DNA from: Bacteroidota bacterium
Lineage (GTDB): Bacteria > Bacteroidota > Ignavibacteria > Kapaibacteriales > HRBIN21
Length of the DNA stretch: 60,027 bases
Direction: 5' to 3'
Assembly (NCBI GenBank): GCA_030550395.1
Contig: JAUQPL010000011.1
Span: forward strand, 1-60,027
Shown here: positions 27,840 to 37,155 of the stretch, in pieces
Layout: each line of letters opens with the position of its first letter
How positions within the stretch are numbered: the first letter of the stretch is position 1
Position numbers and translations under genes: made by a program
Notes under the pieces: model-generated
The model's database searches: none
What the model saw: the letters and a program-made list of their open reading frames with translations, nothing else
Told to the model about the DNA's origin: nothing

Positions 27840-28964
27840 ATGGTTATTGGTGTTCCTCGTGAAATCAAGCCCGGCGAGAATCGCGTGGCTTTGACTCCGT
27901 CAGGTGTAGAAATCCTCCACCTCCATGGTCACACAGTGCTTGTAGAAACAGGTGCCGGTAGTGGGAGCGGGTTCTCCGACGAAGAGTATCAAGCTGCTGG
28001 AGCAATCATTGTGGAAACGGCGCAGGCTATCTACGCTCAGGCAGATATGATCGTCAAAGTCAAAGAGCCCTTGCCCAATGAATACGAGCTCATCCGCCCT
28101 GGACAGCTTGTTTTTACTTATTTCCACTTCGCTGCCTCAGAGGAGCTTACTAACACCATCCGCCGGAGTCGTTGCGTAGCGATCGCCTACGAGACTGTGC
28201 AACGCGAGGATGGCTCTCTCCCCCTGTTGATTCCCATGAGTGAGGTCGCCGGCCGAATGGCGCCGCAAGAGGGAGCAAAATACCTAGAGCGCACGATGGG
28301 TGGGAGGGGCATCCTACTGGGTGGAGTTCCGGGAACGGAGCCGGCAACGGTCGTCATCTTGGGTGGTGGAGTTGTTGGCACGAACGCTGCCAAAATCGCT
28401 GCCGGGCTTGGGGCACGGGTGGTGATTCTGGATACAAACCTTTACCGACTTCGTTACTTGGACGACGTCATGCCTCGCAACGTGATTACTATGGTCTCCA
28501 CACCAGCAAACATCCGCCGCATCCTCCGTGACGCTGACTTAGTCATCGGCGCTGTGCTGATTCCAGGAGCGAAAGCCCCCAAGCTCATTACCCGAGAGAT
28601 GCTCGCCGATATGAAGCCCGGCTGTGTCATCGTAGACGTTTCCGTAGACCAGGGCGGCTGCGTAGAGACCTGTCGCCCCACTACCCACGACAACCCCACT
28701 TACGTTGTCGATGGTGTTGTGCACTACTGCGTAGCAAACATGCCGGGTGCTGTCCCCGTAACCTCTACAATTGCGCTGACCAATGCCACATTGCCCTACA
28801 TCGTGGAGCTTGCCGATAAGGGCTGGGAAGAAGCCGTTCGGACAAACCCCGAGCTCTTAGCCGGACTGAACATTGTTGATGGATTCGTCACTCACCCAGG
28901 CGTAGCGGAAGCCTTCGGCTTGGAATATACCGATCCCAGGCGCCTGTTAGGGATTCCAGTGTAG
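27840..28964 (+). CDS. ald: Alanine dehydrogenase
   Basis: 374 residues, matching the family length. It starts MVIGVPREIKPGENRVALTP. R15, K75 and H96 occupy the positions of the substrate-binding and catalytic residues of the Mycobacterium tuberculosis enzyme. The NAD-binding GGGVVGTNAAKIAAGLGA follows, with DVSVDQGGC further on, where the catalytic Asp lies. It reversibly deaminates L-alanine to pyruvate and ammonia with NAD. It has its own promoter-like element and a good ribosome-binding site. Confidence 0.97.
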   Translation: MVIGVPREIKPGENRVALTPSGVEILHLHGHTVLVETGAGSGSGFSDEEYQAAGAIIVETAQAIYAQADMIVKVKEPLPNEYELIRPGQLVFTYFHFAASEELTNTIRRSRCVAIAYETVQREDGSLPLLIPMSEVAGRMAPQEGAKYLERTMGGRGILLGGVPGTEPATVVILGGGVVGTNAAKIAAGLGARVVILDTNLYRLRYLDDVMPRNVITMVSTPANIRRILRDADLVIGAVLIPGAKAPKLITREMLADMKPGCVIVDVSVDQGGCVETCRPTTHDNPTYVVDGVVHYCVANMPGAVPVTSTIALTNATLPYIVELADKGWEEAVRTNPELLAGLNIVDGFVTHPGVAEAFGLEYTDPRRLLGIPV

Positions 28965-29031
28965 TGGCTCCAGCAAAATACACCTCCGACGCAAGCGTCA
29001 CTGAAGTGTGTCCGATAGCAGAGCTGCTCCC

Positions 29032-30453
29032 ATGAGCCGTCTTTTCCTGCAACTTCTGGCTCCGCTGCTCTTATTTCCCGCACTCCTATCGGCTCAATTC
29101 GTGGAAGATGCCCTCCGATTCGCCCGTCTGGATGGTTACGCAACCCCACGGGCCGGGGCTATCGGTATTGGGTTTACAGCTTTGGCCGATGATATCAGCA
29201 GCCTCCACTATAATCCCGCCGGTCTCATTCTCATCCCCGGCATTGAAGTCAGCGGGGGTCTCTTTTTTGCCCGCAACAGGACCGAAACGGACTTCCTCCA
29301 TTTGACGACGGCGGCAGCCATCAGCTCCACCGCCTTCACTCACCTGGGAGTAGCAACCACCCAACGGTGGGGTTCCACACGAGCAGGCATCGGTATCGCT
29401 TACACATTGGACAACGACTACGAAAACTCAGCCCGATACGCCGCTTTCAATCCTAGCAGCAGTCTCGTTGCTTCCTGGGCGCAAGAAACAGATATACCTC
29501 GGGAAAACTGGGCTTTCCGCCTCTACCTTGCCGACACGGTCAACGGCCGTATGGTCACCCCCATCCGCGACAGCCTCCAGCAAGAAGCCTCCATCCGGGA
29601 GCGGGGTGGACTGCACTCCCTTCTGGGCGGCATTGCCTTTGAACTTACTCCCCAAGTCTCCCTCGGCTTTACCATCGCTCTCAAATACGGTCGCTTCACC
29701 TACAGCCGAGACTACCGTGAACACGATTTCCTCAACCGGTACAACTGGCTGGACACGGTACAGTTCACGAACGTGGACTTCTCTTCTCTGCAACTCCAGG
29801 AAGACCTCACGCAGGAACTCTCTGGCATTACTGGTAGCGTTGGGCTTCTCTTCCGAATGGGAAACTTCCTCCGTCTTGGGGCCCACGTTCGCTTTCCTAC
29901 TTTCTTCCAAGTGCGGGAACGCTTTGCTCGTTCCGCAGTGGCAACGTTCGACAATGGTGACCGCAAGCGGCTTTCTGAAGATGGCCACAATTCGTACAAT
30001 CTTCGTACCCCTTTTGTCTTCGCTTGTGGAGTTGCCCTACACATCCCCGAAACGGAGCTTACCTTTACAGCGGGAGCGGCTTACGCCGATGTGACTCAGT
30101 TAGAATTCACTGACGCTCCGTGGGAGGTATTACAGCTTAACCGGCTCATCGGGGAACAATTAGTCGGGCAAGTCCTATGGGGAGCCGGTGTAGAATGGAA
30201 GCTGCCCCTCCTACCACTTTCTGGCCGGGCAAGCTTCCAAAGCATTACCTCGCCCTATGGACGTGACATCCCGAAAGCAGCAACCTCCGTGTTCGCTACC
30301 GGTGCCGCCCTTTATCTGGCACCCAATGTCCGCTTGGATATCCTCTTCCGCTACCTGGAAGCAGCCGAACTGCGCACAAACTACGGCAATAGCTCCTATA
30401 CTCTCACCCGGACTCCCTGGACTATTGCTGCCGGGCTTACGTACCGGTATTGA
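29032..30453 (+). CDS. FadL/OmpP1-like outer-membrane beta-barrel protein
   Basis: 473 residues from the ATG at 29032; an in-frame GTG at 29008 would add eight residues ahead of the signal peptide. The signal is LFLQLLAPLLLFPALLSA. The mature start has ADDISSLHYNPAGL, the Asn-Pro-Ala-Gly signature of the OmpP1/FadL/TodX and PorV-like barrels of Bacteroidota. Many alternating hydrophobic strands follow, ending in aromatic IAAGLTYRY, as expected of a barrel inserted by BamA. FadL proteins import hydrophobic molecules; the cargo here is unknown. Its 3' end lies 7 bases from the convergent OB-fold gene. Confidence 0.82.
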   Translation: MSRLFLQLLAPLLLFPALLSAQFVEDALRFARLDGYATPRAGAIGIGFTALADDISSLHYNPAGLILIPGIEVSGGLFFARNRTETDFLHLTTAAAISSTAFTHLGVATTQRWGSTRAGIGIAYTLDNDYENSARYAAFNPSSSLVASWAQETDIPRENWAFRLYLADTVNGRMVTPIRDSLQQEASIRERGGLHSLLGGIAFELTPQVSLGFTIALKYGRFTYSRDYREHDFLNRYNWLDTVQFTNVDFSSLQLQEDLTQELSGITGSVGLLFRMGNFLRLGAHVRFPTFFQVRERFARSAVATFDNGDRKRLSEDGHNSYNLRTPFVFACGVALHIPETELTFTAGAAYADVTQLEFTDAPWEVLQLNRLIGEQLVGQVLWGAGVEWKLPLLPLSGRASFQSITSPYGRDIPKAATSVFATGAALYLAPNVRLDILFRYLEAAELRTNYGNSSYTLTRTPWTIAAGLTYRY

Positions 30454-30460
30454 GCTACCT

Positions 30461-30832
30461 CTACTGCCGTAGGATTTGGATGCGCCATGCCTCTATCTCG
30501 TTGTAAAACGTGTAGCGCCCGACGCGCTTGACCCGCTGGTAGATCCCTTGAACTCGGACCTTCTGCCCGTTGCTCAGTCCCTGATGTCCCCAAATAAAGA
30601 CATTAACAGAAACTCCTTCCGCTTCCAGGCGAAAAGTAGTGTAGGCATTTCCGGCACGGGAGACGCGCTCACGGTAGTTTTGGATCGTTCCCACAACGGA
30701 CACCGCCTGCCCATCATACTGCTCAGAGTTCTGCAGCAGCTCCTCAAGCGGGACGTCCTGCTGCTGGACCACTGCCCAAAGAGAAAAGGTAAACAGCAGT
30801 AGCCCAACGCTGGACACGAGAGGCTTCCGCAT
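30461..30832 (-). CDS. Exported OB-fold protein
   Basis: 123 residues. A signal peptide (LVSSVGLLLFTFSLWAVV) precedes a small beta-barrel: LLQNSEQYDGQAVSVVGTIQNYRERVSRAGNAY, then TFRLEAEGVSVNVFIWG and GQKVRVQGIY. This looks like the tRNA_anti/nucleic-acid-binding OB-fold family, but in an exported form. Exported OB-fold proteins may bind sugars or other ligands, so the usual nucleic-acid label should not be carried over. Last gene of the ctpA-led minus-strand run. Confidence 0.75.
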   Translation of the reverse strand: MRKPLVSSVGLLLFTFSLWAVVQQQDVPLEELLQNSEQYDGQAVSVVGTIQNYRERVSRAGNAYTTFRLEAEGVSVNVFIWGHQGLSNGQKVRVQGIYQRVKRVGRYTFYNEIEAWRIQILRQ

Positions 30833-30861
30833 GTCTTTTCTCCTTTCCCTGGTAAGACAGC

Positions 30862-31413
30862 TTATTCACACGTCCGTTGCTGCCGATAGACAGCGGCATA
30901 CGCTACATAATGACGGGCAGCCTCTTCAATGGAGTGCCGTTCCTCCTCCGTCAGCTCCCGCACAATACGCGCAGGTACTCCGGCTGCTAAGACTCCCGAA
31001 GGAATATGCTGCCCTTCCCGCACGACCGATCCTGCGGCAATGAGGCTATAACTCCCAATACGTGCTCCGTCCAACACACAGGCCCCCATCCCGATAAGGC
31101 AACAGTCCTCTACGTAGGCTCCATGTACAATTGCTCGATGCCCGACAGTAACACGGTTCCCAATCCAGAGGCTATAGCGCCCATGGGACACATGCAAGAC
31201 ACAGAGGTCCTGGATGTTCGTTTCCTCCCCAATCCAGATGCTATGGACATCACCGCGGATGACCGTGTTGAACCAAACAGAGGAGCGGGCACCGATGACA
31301 ACATCGCCAATAATGCAGACCCCCTCGGCAAGCCACACATCTGGAGCAATCTGCGGCTCCTTCCCTTGCCAAGGCATTATCACCACAGGGCCAACTGCAA
31401 GACGGGTAGTCAT
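30862..31413 (-). CDS. Gamma-carbonic anhydrase family protein
   Basis: 183 residues of left-handed beta-helix hexapeptide repeats (IIGDVVIGARSSVWFNTVIRGD). Three candidate zinc His residues are present in LHVSHGR and VGHRAIVHG, along with the RGD and Gln/Asp residues of the Cam/CamH (YrdA-like) group. Many such proteins are annotated as carbonic anhydrases although activity varies; the acidic loop of archaeal Cam is absent here. The start overlaps the preceding kinase stop by four bases. Confidence 0.9.
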   Translation of the reverse strand: MTTRLAVGPVVIMPWQGKEPQIAPDVWLAEGVCIIGDVVIGARSSVWFNTVIRGDVHSIWIGEETNIQDLCVLHVSHGRYSLWIGNRVTVGHRAIVHGAYVEDCCLIGMGACVLDGARIGSYSLIAAGSVVREGQHIPSGVLAAGVPARIVRELTEEERHSIEEAARHYVAYAAVYRQQRTCE

Positions 31414-32384
31414 TCCTCCTCACTGAGTAACCGCCATGCCATGGATAGAGCCCCATCTATTGCCGTTCCACGGGGCCGCTGCAGTCGGTAGTCCGGAACT
31501 TGCCTGAGCTGGTCTCGGAAGAGCTTTGCCAGCACCGTATGGTTTTCCAACATTCCCCCCAACAGCGCTAAGGGGATAGGGCGTTTCGGGAAATGCTCCC
31601 GCAGCGGGAGGAGAAGCTCAACCAAATGGTGAGCTGCCCGCACAATAATCTGGTAGCAGACGGCATCGCCCTCTTCGGCACACGCCATGACCAACGGCGT
31701 CAAAGATGGATAGTCAAATACCCGCTCGTTATAGGCAGCAACGATCGTTCGCGGCTGCTCTAAACGGATAGAAGGATAGCACTCTGCTATCTTCTGCGCC
31801 AACTGGGTCGGCTGTCCCCGTCCGTCTAAGGCTCGGACAACGGCTGTTAGCCCTTCACGCCCAATCCATGCCCCGCTTCCTTCATCATCCAGCTCAATTC
31901 CCCAGCCCCCACAGCGGACAAGCTCCTCTTTGGGAGTTTTCCCAATAGCAATTGTCCCTGTCCCAGCAATGAGAACAACGCCCGGCTTTCCTGCAAAAGC
32001 TCCCTCAACAGCTATCTCCGCATCGCTGACTACCCGGAGTGTTCCCAGTAGAAGTCGCCGCTCGCGCGCCATCCACCGCAGGAGTTGTTCCATCCGCTGC
32101 TGCTCTTCAGGTAACCAGACACCGGCGATCCCGGCAACAACAGCGTCGTACCCAATAATTCCACTCTGCTGCCGCAGTTCCCACAAAATATTGACCAGGC
32201 GCTCGCATGCTTCCCCCAATCCCACAGCTCCCACGCGGACAGTTCCAATCTCTGCCGTTGTAAGAACATGCTGCCCCTGGGCAACAGTGATGCGGGTGCG
32301 GGATCCACCCCCATCTATAGCCGCCACGACGGGAACTTCACCTTCTACGGTCTTTCGCTGGTATGAGCCGGCGGCGGCTGCCAT
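31410..32384 (-). CDS. BadF/BadG-type N-acetylglucosamine kinase-like ATPase
   Basis: 324 residues from the ATG at 32384; an in-frame GTG lies at 32399. It has the ASKHA fold: phosphate-1 motif AAIDGGGSRTRITVA, phosphate-2 region VVLIAGTGTIAIG, then CGGWGIELDDEGSGAWIGREGL and ALLGGMLEN. Members phosphorylate N-acetylglucosamine or related amino sugars, or form part of benzoyl-CoA reductase activators. The absence of Cys ligands at the usual activator position favours a sugar kinase, perhaps for peptidoglycan recycling. Overlaps DUF3108 by 40 bases and the carbonic anhydrase gene by four. Confidence 0.85.
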   Translation of the reverse strand: MAAAAGSYQRKTVEGEVPVVAAIDGGGSRTRITVAQGQHVLTTAEIGTVRVGAVGLGEACERLVNILWELRQQSGIIGYDAVVAGIAGVWLPEEQQRMEQLLRWMARERRLLLGTLRVVSDAEIAVEGAFAGKPGVVLIAGTGTIAIGKTPKEELVRCGGWGIELDDEGSGAWIGREGLTAVVRALDGRGQPTQLAQKIAECYPSIRLEQPRTIVAAYNERVFDYPSLTPLVMACAEEGDAVCYQIIVRAAHHLVELLLPLREHFPKRPIPLALLGGMLENHTVLAKLFRDQLRQVPDYRLQRPRGTAIDGALSMAWRLLSEEE

Positions 32385-33130
32385 CCTGCTCGCTTCCACC
32401 GAATGAGCTGAATTGTGACATTACCAACATAAACCCTCATCTGCGCCCGAATCGGTACCCGAGCTTCATCATCACTGAACCACGCCTGAAACGCTCCCGT
32501 CAGCCCATAGATACCTGTCCAATTTGCCCGCCCATGAAAATACACCGTTTGCACCGGATACGGAAGGGCATCAACCCGCACAGCCTCTCGCCGAGAGGTG
32601 AAATGAATAACCGTCTCTGTAGTGTCCGCCCGCACAACGGTGGGGAAACGGTAGCTCTTGCCCGAACGGGCAAAACGACGGGCAGCAAATAGGATAGAGA
32701 GTCCATCGTTGAGCCGCGCCCGAATCGGGAAAGTCCGCCGGATCAACAGCTGTCCCCCCTCCCACTCCTCAGCATACAGAGAGCGCCGCTGGTAGTCAAA
32801 CTCGTACTTACCGTATCCTTCCGGCTTGTCCCCTTCCCGGACCCAGCCTTCAAAGCGATAGGTGAACGCTGCTGACGTATCCAGCCAACTGCGAAAAACC
32901 CCCAACAGACTCAGGAACGGAATAGCAGGATGAGATTGCATGAAGGAGGCAACCTTCACAACTGGCTTACCCGATAGGTACAGCGTATCCTCGGTCACTA
33001 TCCGAATCCTGCCCAGCGAGATCCCCAAGAAAGAGACATCATACTCCAACTCCTCGCCAACTTGAAGGAGTTGTGCCCGTGCCGAGAGCACGGACGCAAA
33101 AAGCCCCACCACCATCATGGCACACCACAT
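32345..33130 (-). CDS. DUF3108 family periplasmic protein
   Basis: 261 residues from the ATG at 33130. A signal peptide (VGLFASVLSARA) is followed by the DUF3108 opening VGEELEYDVSFLGISLGRIRI. Later segments include YEFDYQRRSLYAEEW and the LNDGLSILFAARRF stretch common in this family. Proteins of this group are envelope-associated and of unknown function. It begins 26 bases after ctpA and overlaps the kinase start. Confidence 0.8.
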   Translation of the reverse strand: MWCAMMVVGLFASVLSARAQLLQVGEELEYDVSFLGISLGRIRIVTEDTLYLSGKPVVKVASFMQSHPAIPFLSLLGVFRSWLDTSAAFTYRFEGWVREGDKPEGYGKYEFDYQRRSLYAEEWEGGQLLIRRTFPIRARLNDGLSILFAARRFARSGKSYRFPTVVRADTTETVIHFTSRREAVRVDALPYPVQTVYFHGRANWTGIYGLTGAFQAWFSDDEARVPIRAQMRVYVGNVTIQLIRWKRAGWQPPPAHTSERP

Positions 33131-33156
33131 ATTTGGCCCCAGCAACCTCTGCTGCT

Positions 33157-34785
33157 CTACTGTAGTCGGGCAATACGAATTGCCTCCGGGAATAGTTCCA
33201 GCGCTTTCTGAAATTGTCGGTCAATCTGTAACATCACTGCCGCAAAAGCATTGTTCCCCCATAGAGCCCGCCCAATAGAGGCTTTGATAACGTGCTCGAT
33301 GTAATCGGCGTCTCGCCGGAAGAGCTCCTCATCCCATGCGATCCCTTGCTCTGTAGCCACCTTCCGCAATCGCTGCAGTGTTTCCACCGGTACTCGGAAT
33401 TGGCGGACGAAAGCCCAGAAGTCGGCTCCATACCGGCGTTCCAACTCTGCCCGATGCTGTGCCAGGTACTCTTCCGATATCTTCCAAAAGAGCCCATGGC
33501 GACGTAGGTCAACAGAGAGACGTGTCACCGTATCTGAGCGCACGATATAATCCGGCGTGATTCCACCCCCTCCCAGCACGGGACGTCCTCCCACTGTCCG
33601 AAAGACCGCTCGAGCAGTATCTTTCAACTCCCGCTGGTGCGTAATATTCTCCCCCTCGGATTCCTCCAGCGCTTCTTCCTCCAGGATATACTGCTGACGG
33701 CTCTTCCCCTTATATGGACGCTGAATCGCACGCCCTGACGGAGTATGGTAGAAAGACACCGTCACTCGCAGCCCGGAGCCATCCGGCAACTCAAACTGCC
33801 GCTGCACCGACCCCTTACCGAAAGTTGTCTCACCGACGACAAGCCCGCGATCCAGATCCTGAATCGCCCCGCTGACAATCTCACTGGCAGAAGCCGAAGC
33901 CCGGTTAACTAACACCACAAGAGGTGTTCGCTCAAACTCCTGCCCACTGCGGGCATAGTAATCCTCGTTGAACTCGGGCAAACGACCACGTGTATACACA
34001 ATACGGGCTCCCCCGCCAATGAATTCATCAGCAATTCGGATTGCCTGATCCATAAAGCCTCCCGGATTGCCCCGCAAATCCAGAACCAGCTTCCGCATCC
34101 CTTCAGAACGCAGACGCCGCAATGCTTCACTGAACTCCTGATAGGTCGTGGCCGAGAACCGATTGATGCGCACATACCCAATGTCGGTGCCCTCCAGCAG
34201 GAAGGCAGCATCAACGCTGTAGATGGGAATACGGTCACGGGTGATGACAAACTCCAAAATCTCCTTGACCCCAGCACGGCGAATACCAACGCGAACACTG
34301 GTCCCCTTCGGACCTCGGAGACGACGGGGAACCTCCGTGCGCGACAACCCCACCGCGTTCTGCCCATCAATTGTGACAATCTTATCCCCAGCCTGTATCC
34401 CCAATGCCTCCGCCGGTCCCCCTGCGATCGGAGAGATCACGGTAATGGTGTCATTGATGACGTCAAATTCAATGCCGATTCCCTCAAAGCTACCACGAAA
34501 GTCCTCTTCCACTCGCTGCATCTCGCTGACCGGGATGTAGACAGAGTGCGGGTCTAAACTATCCATCATCCCCTTGATAGCAGCCTCCACCAAGCGCTGG
34601 GAATCTACTTCCTCCACATAGTTGCGGTAAACGTAGTTGAGCGCTTCGCTGAACTTCCGGAGCTGTTCATAGACATTATCACCCGACAGTACAGGACGCA
34701 CCCAGAAACCGACACTCAAACCTAGCAGCAGCAAAAGCGCAGCTGCAAAAAACTGACGCCGCCGTGCCTTCATGGAAGTAGTCAT
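33157..34785 (-). CDS. ctpA: C-terminal processing protease (S41, CtpA/Prc family)
   Basis: 542 residues from the ATG at 34785; an upstream in-frame TTG is less likely. One N-terminal anchor span (FFAAALLLLLGLSVGFWV) is followed by a helical lead, a PDZ domain (about 95-180, FEGIGIEFDV...GIQAGDKIV) and the S41 protease core. Catalytic Ser299 is in NRASASASEI and Lys324 in TTFGKGSVQ. The long C-terminal part, about 150 residues after the core, is helical and charged. It cleaves C-termini of periplasmic proteins. First gene of a five-gene minus-strand run. Confidence 0.94.
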   Translation of the reverse strand: MTTSMKARRRQFFAAALLLLLGLSVGFWVRPVLSGDNVYEQLRKFSEALNYVYRNYVEEVDSQRLVEAAIKGMMDSLDPHSVYIPVSEMQRVEEDFRGSFEGIGIEFDVINDTITVISPIAGGPAEALGIQAGDKIVTIDGQNAVGLSRTEVPRRLRGPKGTSVRVGIRRAGVKEILEFVITRDRIPIYSVDAAFLLEGTDIGYVRINRFSATTYQEFSEALRRLRSEGMRKLVLDLRGNPGGFMDQAIRIADEFIGGGARIVYTRGRLPEFNEDYYARSGQEFERTPLVVLVNRASASASEIVSGAIQDLDRGLVVGETTFGKGSVQRQFELPDGSGLRVTVSFYHTPSGRAIQRPYKGKSRQQYILEEEALEESEGENITHQRELKDTARAVFRTVGGRPVLGGGGITPDYIVRSDTVTRLSVDLRRHGLFWKISEEYLAQHRAELERRYGADFWAFVRQFRVPVETLQRLRKVATEQGIAWDEELFRRDADYIEHVIKASIGRALWGNNAFAAVMLQIDRQFQKALELFPEAIRIARLQ

Positions 34786-34911
34786 GACTTCTGATACCGC
34801 TTTCCAGTGACGAAGGAGCAAAACTTTACAGTGTGAAAGCCCCCATTACCGATGGCAGAAAGTGTAACCAGAATGCAACATCTCACTGTACTCTGCAGCG
34901 TCGGCAAGCCA

Positions 34912-34920
34912 GTATCTTTG
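34912..34920 (+). promoter_or_regulatory. -7 promoter element just before the phosphatase ATG
   Basis: GTATCTTTG matches TAnnTTTG and ends only 7 bases before the ATG at 34928. A transcript starting 4-6 bases after this element would have almost no leader. Confidence 0.45.
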
Positions 34921-34927
34921 TATTGCT

Positions 34928-36553
34928 ATGGCCAGCCACTCGGCAAGACTCCTGATGCGAACGCTCGTGGTGCTCTTCCTCACCGTCCCTGGATGTCTTC
35001 ATCCCGTCCTGGCTAGCCTCCCTCGGCTTGTTGTAGTGTTAGTCTTTGACCAAATGCGCGGCGACTACCTCCAACGCTGGTCCTGGCTCTGGGAGGATGG
35101 ATTCCGACGGTTATTGACAGAAGGAGCTGTCTATACCCAGTGCTTCTACCAGCATGCGTCCACAGTGACATGCTCCGGTCACGCCACCATTGCCACAGGA
35201 ACAGCGCCCCAATGGCACGGAATCAGCGGAAACAATCTCATCCCTTCCTGCTGCCGTCTTTTGGTTAGGTGCACCGAAGACACTGCCGGACAGATCTTTT
35301 CCGGATGGCTACAGGTACCTACCCTGGGCGACTACCTACGGCAGCACTTTCCGGAATCCCGTGTTGTTTCCATCTCCCACAAAGCACAAGCGGCTATCCT
35401 CATGGGAGGACATTCCCCAACAACTGTGCTTTGGCTGGACCCCGCACAGGGAGGGCTTGTTAGCAGACCGGAATTCCTCCAACCGAAATGGCTTCCGGAG
35501 TGGAATCGGAACAATACTCCGCAGCGCTACGCTGGGATGACGTGGACACCTGCCTTGCCAGCATCGCTTGCTCCACCGGATTCCGTGCCTTGGGAGGCCC
35601 CCTTCCCTGAAGGTACACGCTCCTTTCCCCATCGTATCCCTTCCACCGACGAAGCCTTCTGGGATGGCTTTCTCCTGTCGCCCTACTCGGCTGAATGGCT
35701 CTTCAACGCTGCTCAGGAAGCCGTTACCCAAGAAGGGCTGGGAACCGACTCCATCCCCGACATCCTATGGCTAAGCATCTCCACTACGGATTTCATCGGA
35801 CACCATTTCGGTCCGGATAGCCGTGAAATAGTTGAGCTCTACTACTACTGCGACCGACTCCTGGGAAACTTCCTTCGGTTTCTGGACAGCGCAGTCGGGC
35901 GCTCCCGCTATCTACTGGTCTTAACCTCCGATCACGGGGTCGCACCAATTCCGGAACTACTCTCCCAGCATGGTCCAGGCGCCTACCCCGGTATTGATGC
36001 TGGTCGCATCGGGACAGAAGAGCTTACCTCCTTCCTCCACCACCGCCTCCTCAGGGCCTTTGGTCCATGGTCGGGAATGGCATGGTTTACGCTGTCCCCC
36101 CCTCTCCTGCTCCTCCATCAAGAGCAGATCACTGCTGCTGGATTCTCACCCAACACTGTCCGAGACAGTCTCTACCGTTGGCTCCTCCAGTACGAAGGTC
36201 TCGGCGTAGTCCTTCCTTCCTCATCGCTTTGGGAGGACACAGCCGGCGACAGCTCAATAGCAGACACCCTACGCCTCCTTCTCCACCGGGCGTTTCCCCC
36301 TCAGCGGGCCGGCGATCTTCTGCTCTACCCCAAGCCCTTCTGGATCTTCGGCACTGAGGTTCCCGCTACCCACGGGACCTTCTACGACTACGACCGATTC
36401 GTGCCACTGGTCTTTTTCGGTGCTTCTATCCCTGCTTCTTACTCTTCGGAGACCGTCTCGCCTGAAGACATCGCGCCAACGTTAGCGGCCCTGCTCCATA
36501 TCCCCGTCCCTACGGCAACGGGAAGACCCCTTATCCTAATGCCCTCGCATTGA
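34928..36553 (+). CDS. PafA-like alkaline phosphatase superfamily protein
   Basis: 541 residues with a signal peptide (LMRTLVVLFLTVPGCLHPVLA). Catalytic elements of the nucleotide pyrophosphatase/PafA group are visible: metal Asp D41 in FDQMRGDY, nucleophile T81 in TCSGHAT, an Asn pair in ISGNNL (102-103), and the metal motif TSDHGVAP. K152 aligns with Lys162 of Elizabethkingia PafA, but the residue aligned with Arg164 is Gln154. It probably hydrolyses phosphate esters in the periplasm or at the surface. The start lies almost on top of a promoter element; M10 is an alternative start. Ends two bases from the convergent redoxin gene. Confidence 0.88.
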   Translation: MASHSARLLMRTLVVLFLTVPGCLHPVLASLPRLVVVLVFDQMRGDYLQRWSWLWEDGFRRLLTEGAVYTQCFYQHASTVTCSGHATIATGTAPQWHGISGNNLIPSCCRLLVRCTEDTAGQIFSGWLQVPTLGDYLRQHFPESRVVSISHKAQAAILMGGHSPTTVLWLDPAQGGLVSRPEFLQPKWLPEWNRNNTPQRYAGMTWTPALPASLAPPDSVPWEAPFPEGTRSFPHRIPSTDEAFWDGFLLSPYSAEWLFNAAQEAVTQEGLGTDSIPDILWLSISTTDFIGHHFGPDSREIVELYYYCDRLLGNFLRFLDSAVGRSRYLLVLTSDHGVAPIPELLSQHGPGAYPGIDAGRIGTEELTSFLHHRLLRAFGPWSGMAWFTLSPPLLLLHQEQITAAGFSPNTVRDSLYRWLLQYEGLGVVLPSSSLWEDTAGDSSIADTLRLLLHRAFPPQRAGDLLLYPKPFWIFGTEVPATHGTFYDYDRFVPLVFFGASIPASYSSETVSPEDIAPTLAALLHIPVPTATGRPLILMPSH

Positions 36554-36555
36554 GT

Positions 36556-37155
36556 CTACTGACGACGCCACTTAATGGTACAACCAATAGCACGAGTTTC
36601 CGTCACCGAGGGACTCTCCCCCCGAAGGAGGGCTTCAATTGCATTAGCTACATAGCGCTGAGTTACTGCCCGGGGATCTTCCGTATTGTCGTCAATTGCC
36701 CCAATGTAGGCTACCACCAACTGGGCTCCGATACGATGCAGTAAGTATACCTGCGGTGTACGCCGAGCCCCAAAGCGGCGAGCAACTTCCTGAGTCTCAT
36801 CCCAGACGTAGGGGAAAGGATACTTCTTCTCCGCTGCCCGCTGCTTCATCTTCTCAAAGGAATCCTCCGGCGAACGCTCCGGATCGTTGGGCTGAATTGC
36901 CAGTACCGGGAATCCCTTCGGAGCGTATCCCCGATGCAGCTCTATGACCCGCTGTTCATAAGCCCGAGCATATGGGCAGCTATTGCAGGTGAAGACCACT
37001 ATCGCGCCGCGGGCAGATTCCGTGTATCGGTGTAGGCTCACCACTGTGCCATCAACGTTGCGAAGCTGGAAGTCTGGGACAGTGTCCCCTACCTTGTACG
37101 CCGCCCATGCCAGCGAGACCGCAGCAGAACAGAGCACCAGAGTTCGTCCAGTCAT
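36556..37155 (-). CDS. Exported redoxin / thioredoxin-fold protein
   Basis: 199 residues from the ATG at 37155, which overlaps the tlpA stop by four bases; a longer frame upstream would overlap tlpA extensively. A signal peptide (TLVLCSAAVSLAWA) precedes an AhpC/TSA-like thioredoxin fold: VGDTVPDFQLRNVDG, the active-site loop FTCNSCPYARAYEQR, then AIQPNDPE and RRTPQVYLL with the cis-Pro. The CxxC spacing (CNSC) is that of a periplasmic redoxin rather than a true peroxiredoxin. Likely role in envelope thiol chemistry along with TlpA. Confidence 0.87.
   Translation of the reverse strand: MTGRTLVLCSAAVSLAWAAYKVGDTVPDFQLRNVDGTVVSLHRYTESARGAIVVFTCNSCPYARAYEQRVIELHRGYAPKGFPVLAIQPNDPERSPEDSFEKMKQRAAEKKYPFPYVWDETQEVARRFGARRTPQVYLLHRIGAQLVVAYIGAIDDNTEDPRAVTQRYVANAIEALLRGESPSVTETRAIGCTIKWRRQ

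Noticed and set aside
28989-29000. GACGCAAGCGTC inverted repeat after ald as a terminator
   Set aside because: Loop too short for a stable five-pair stem and no T-run follows.
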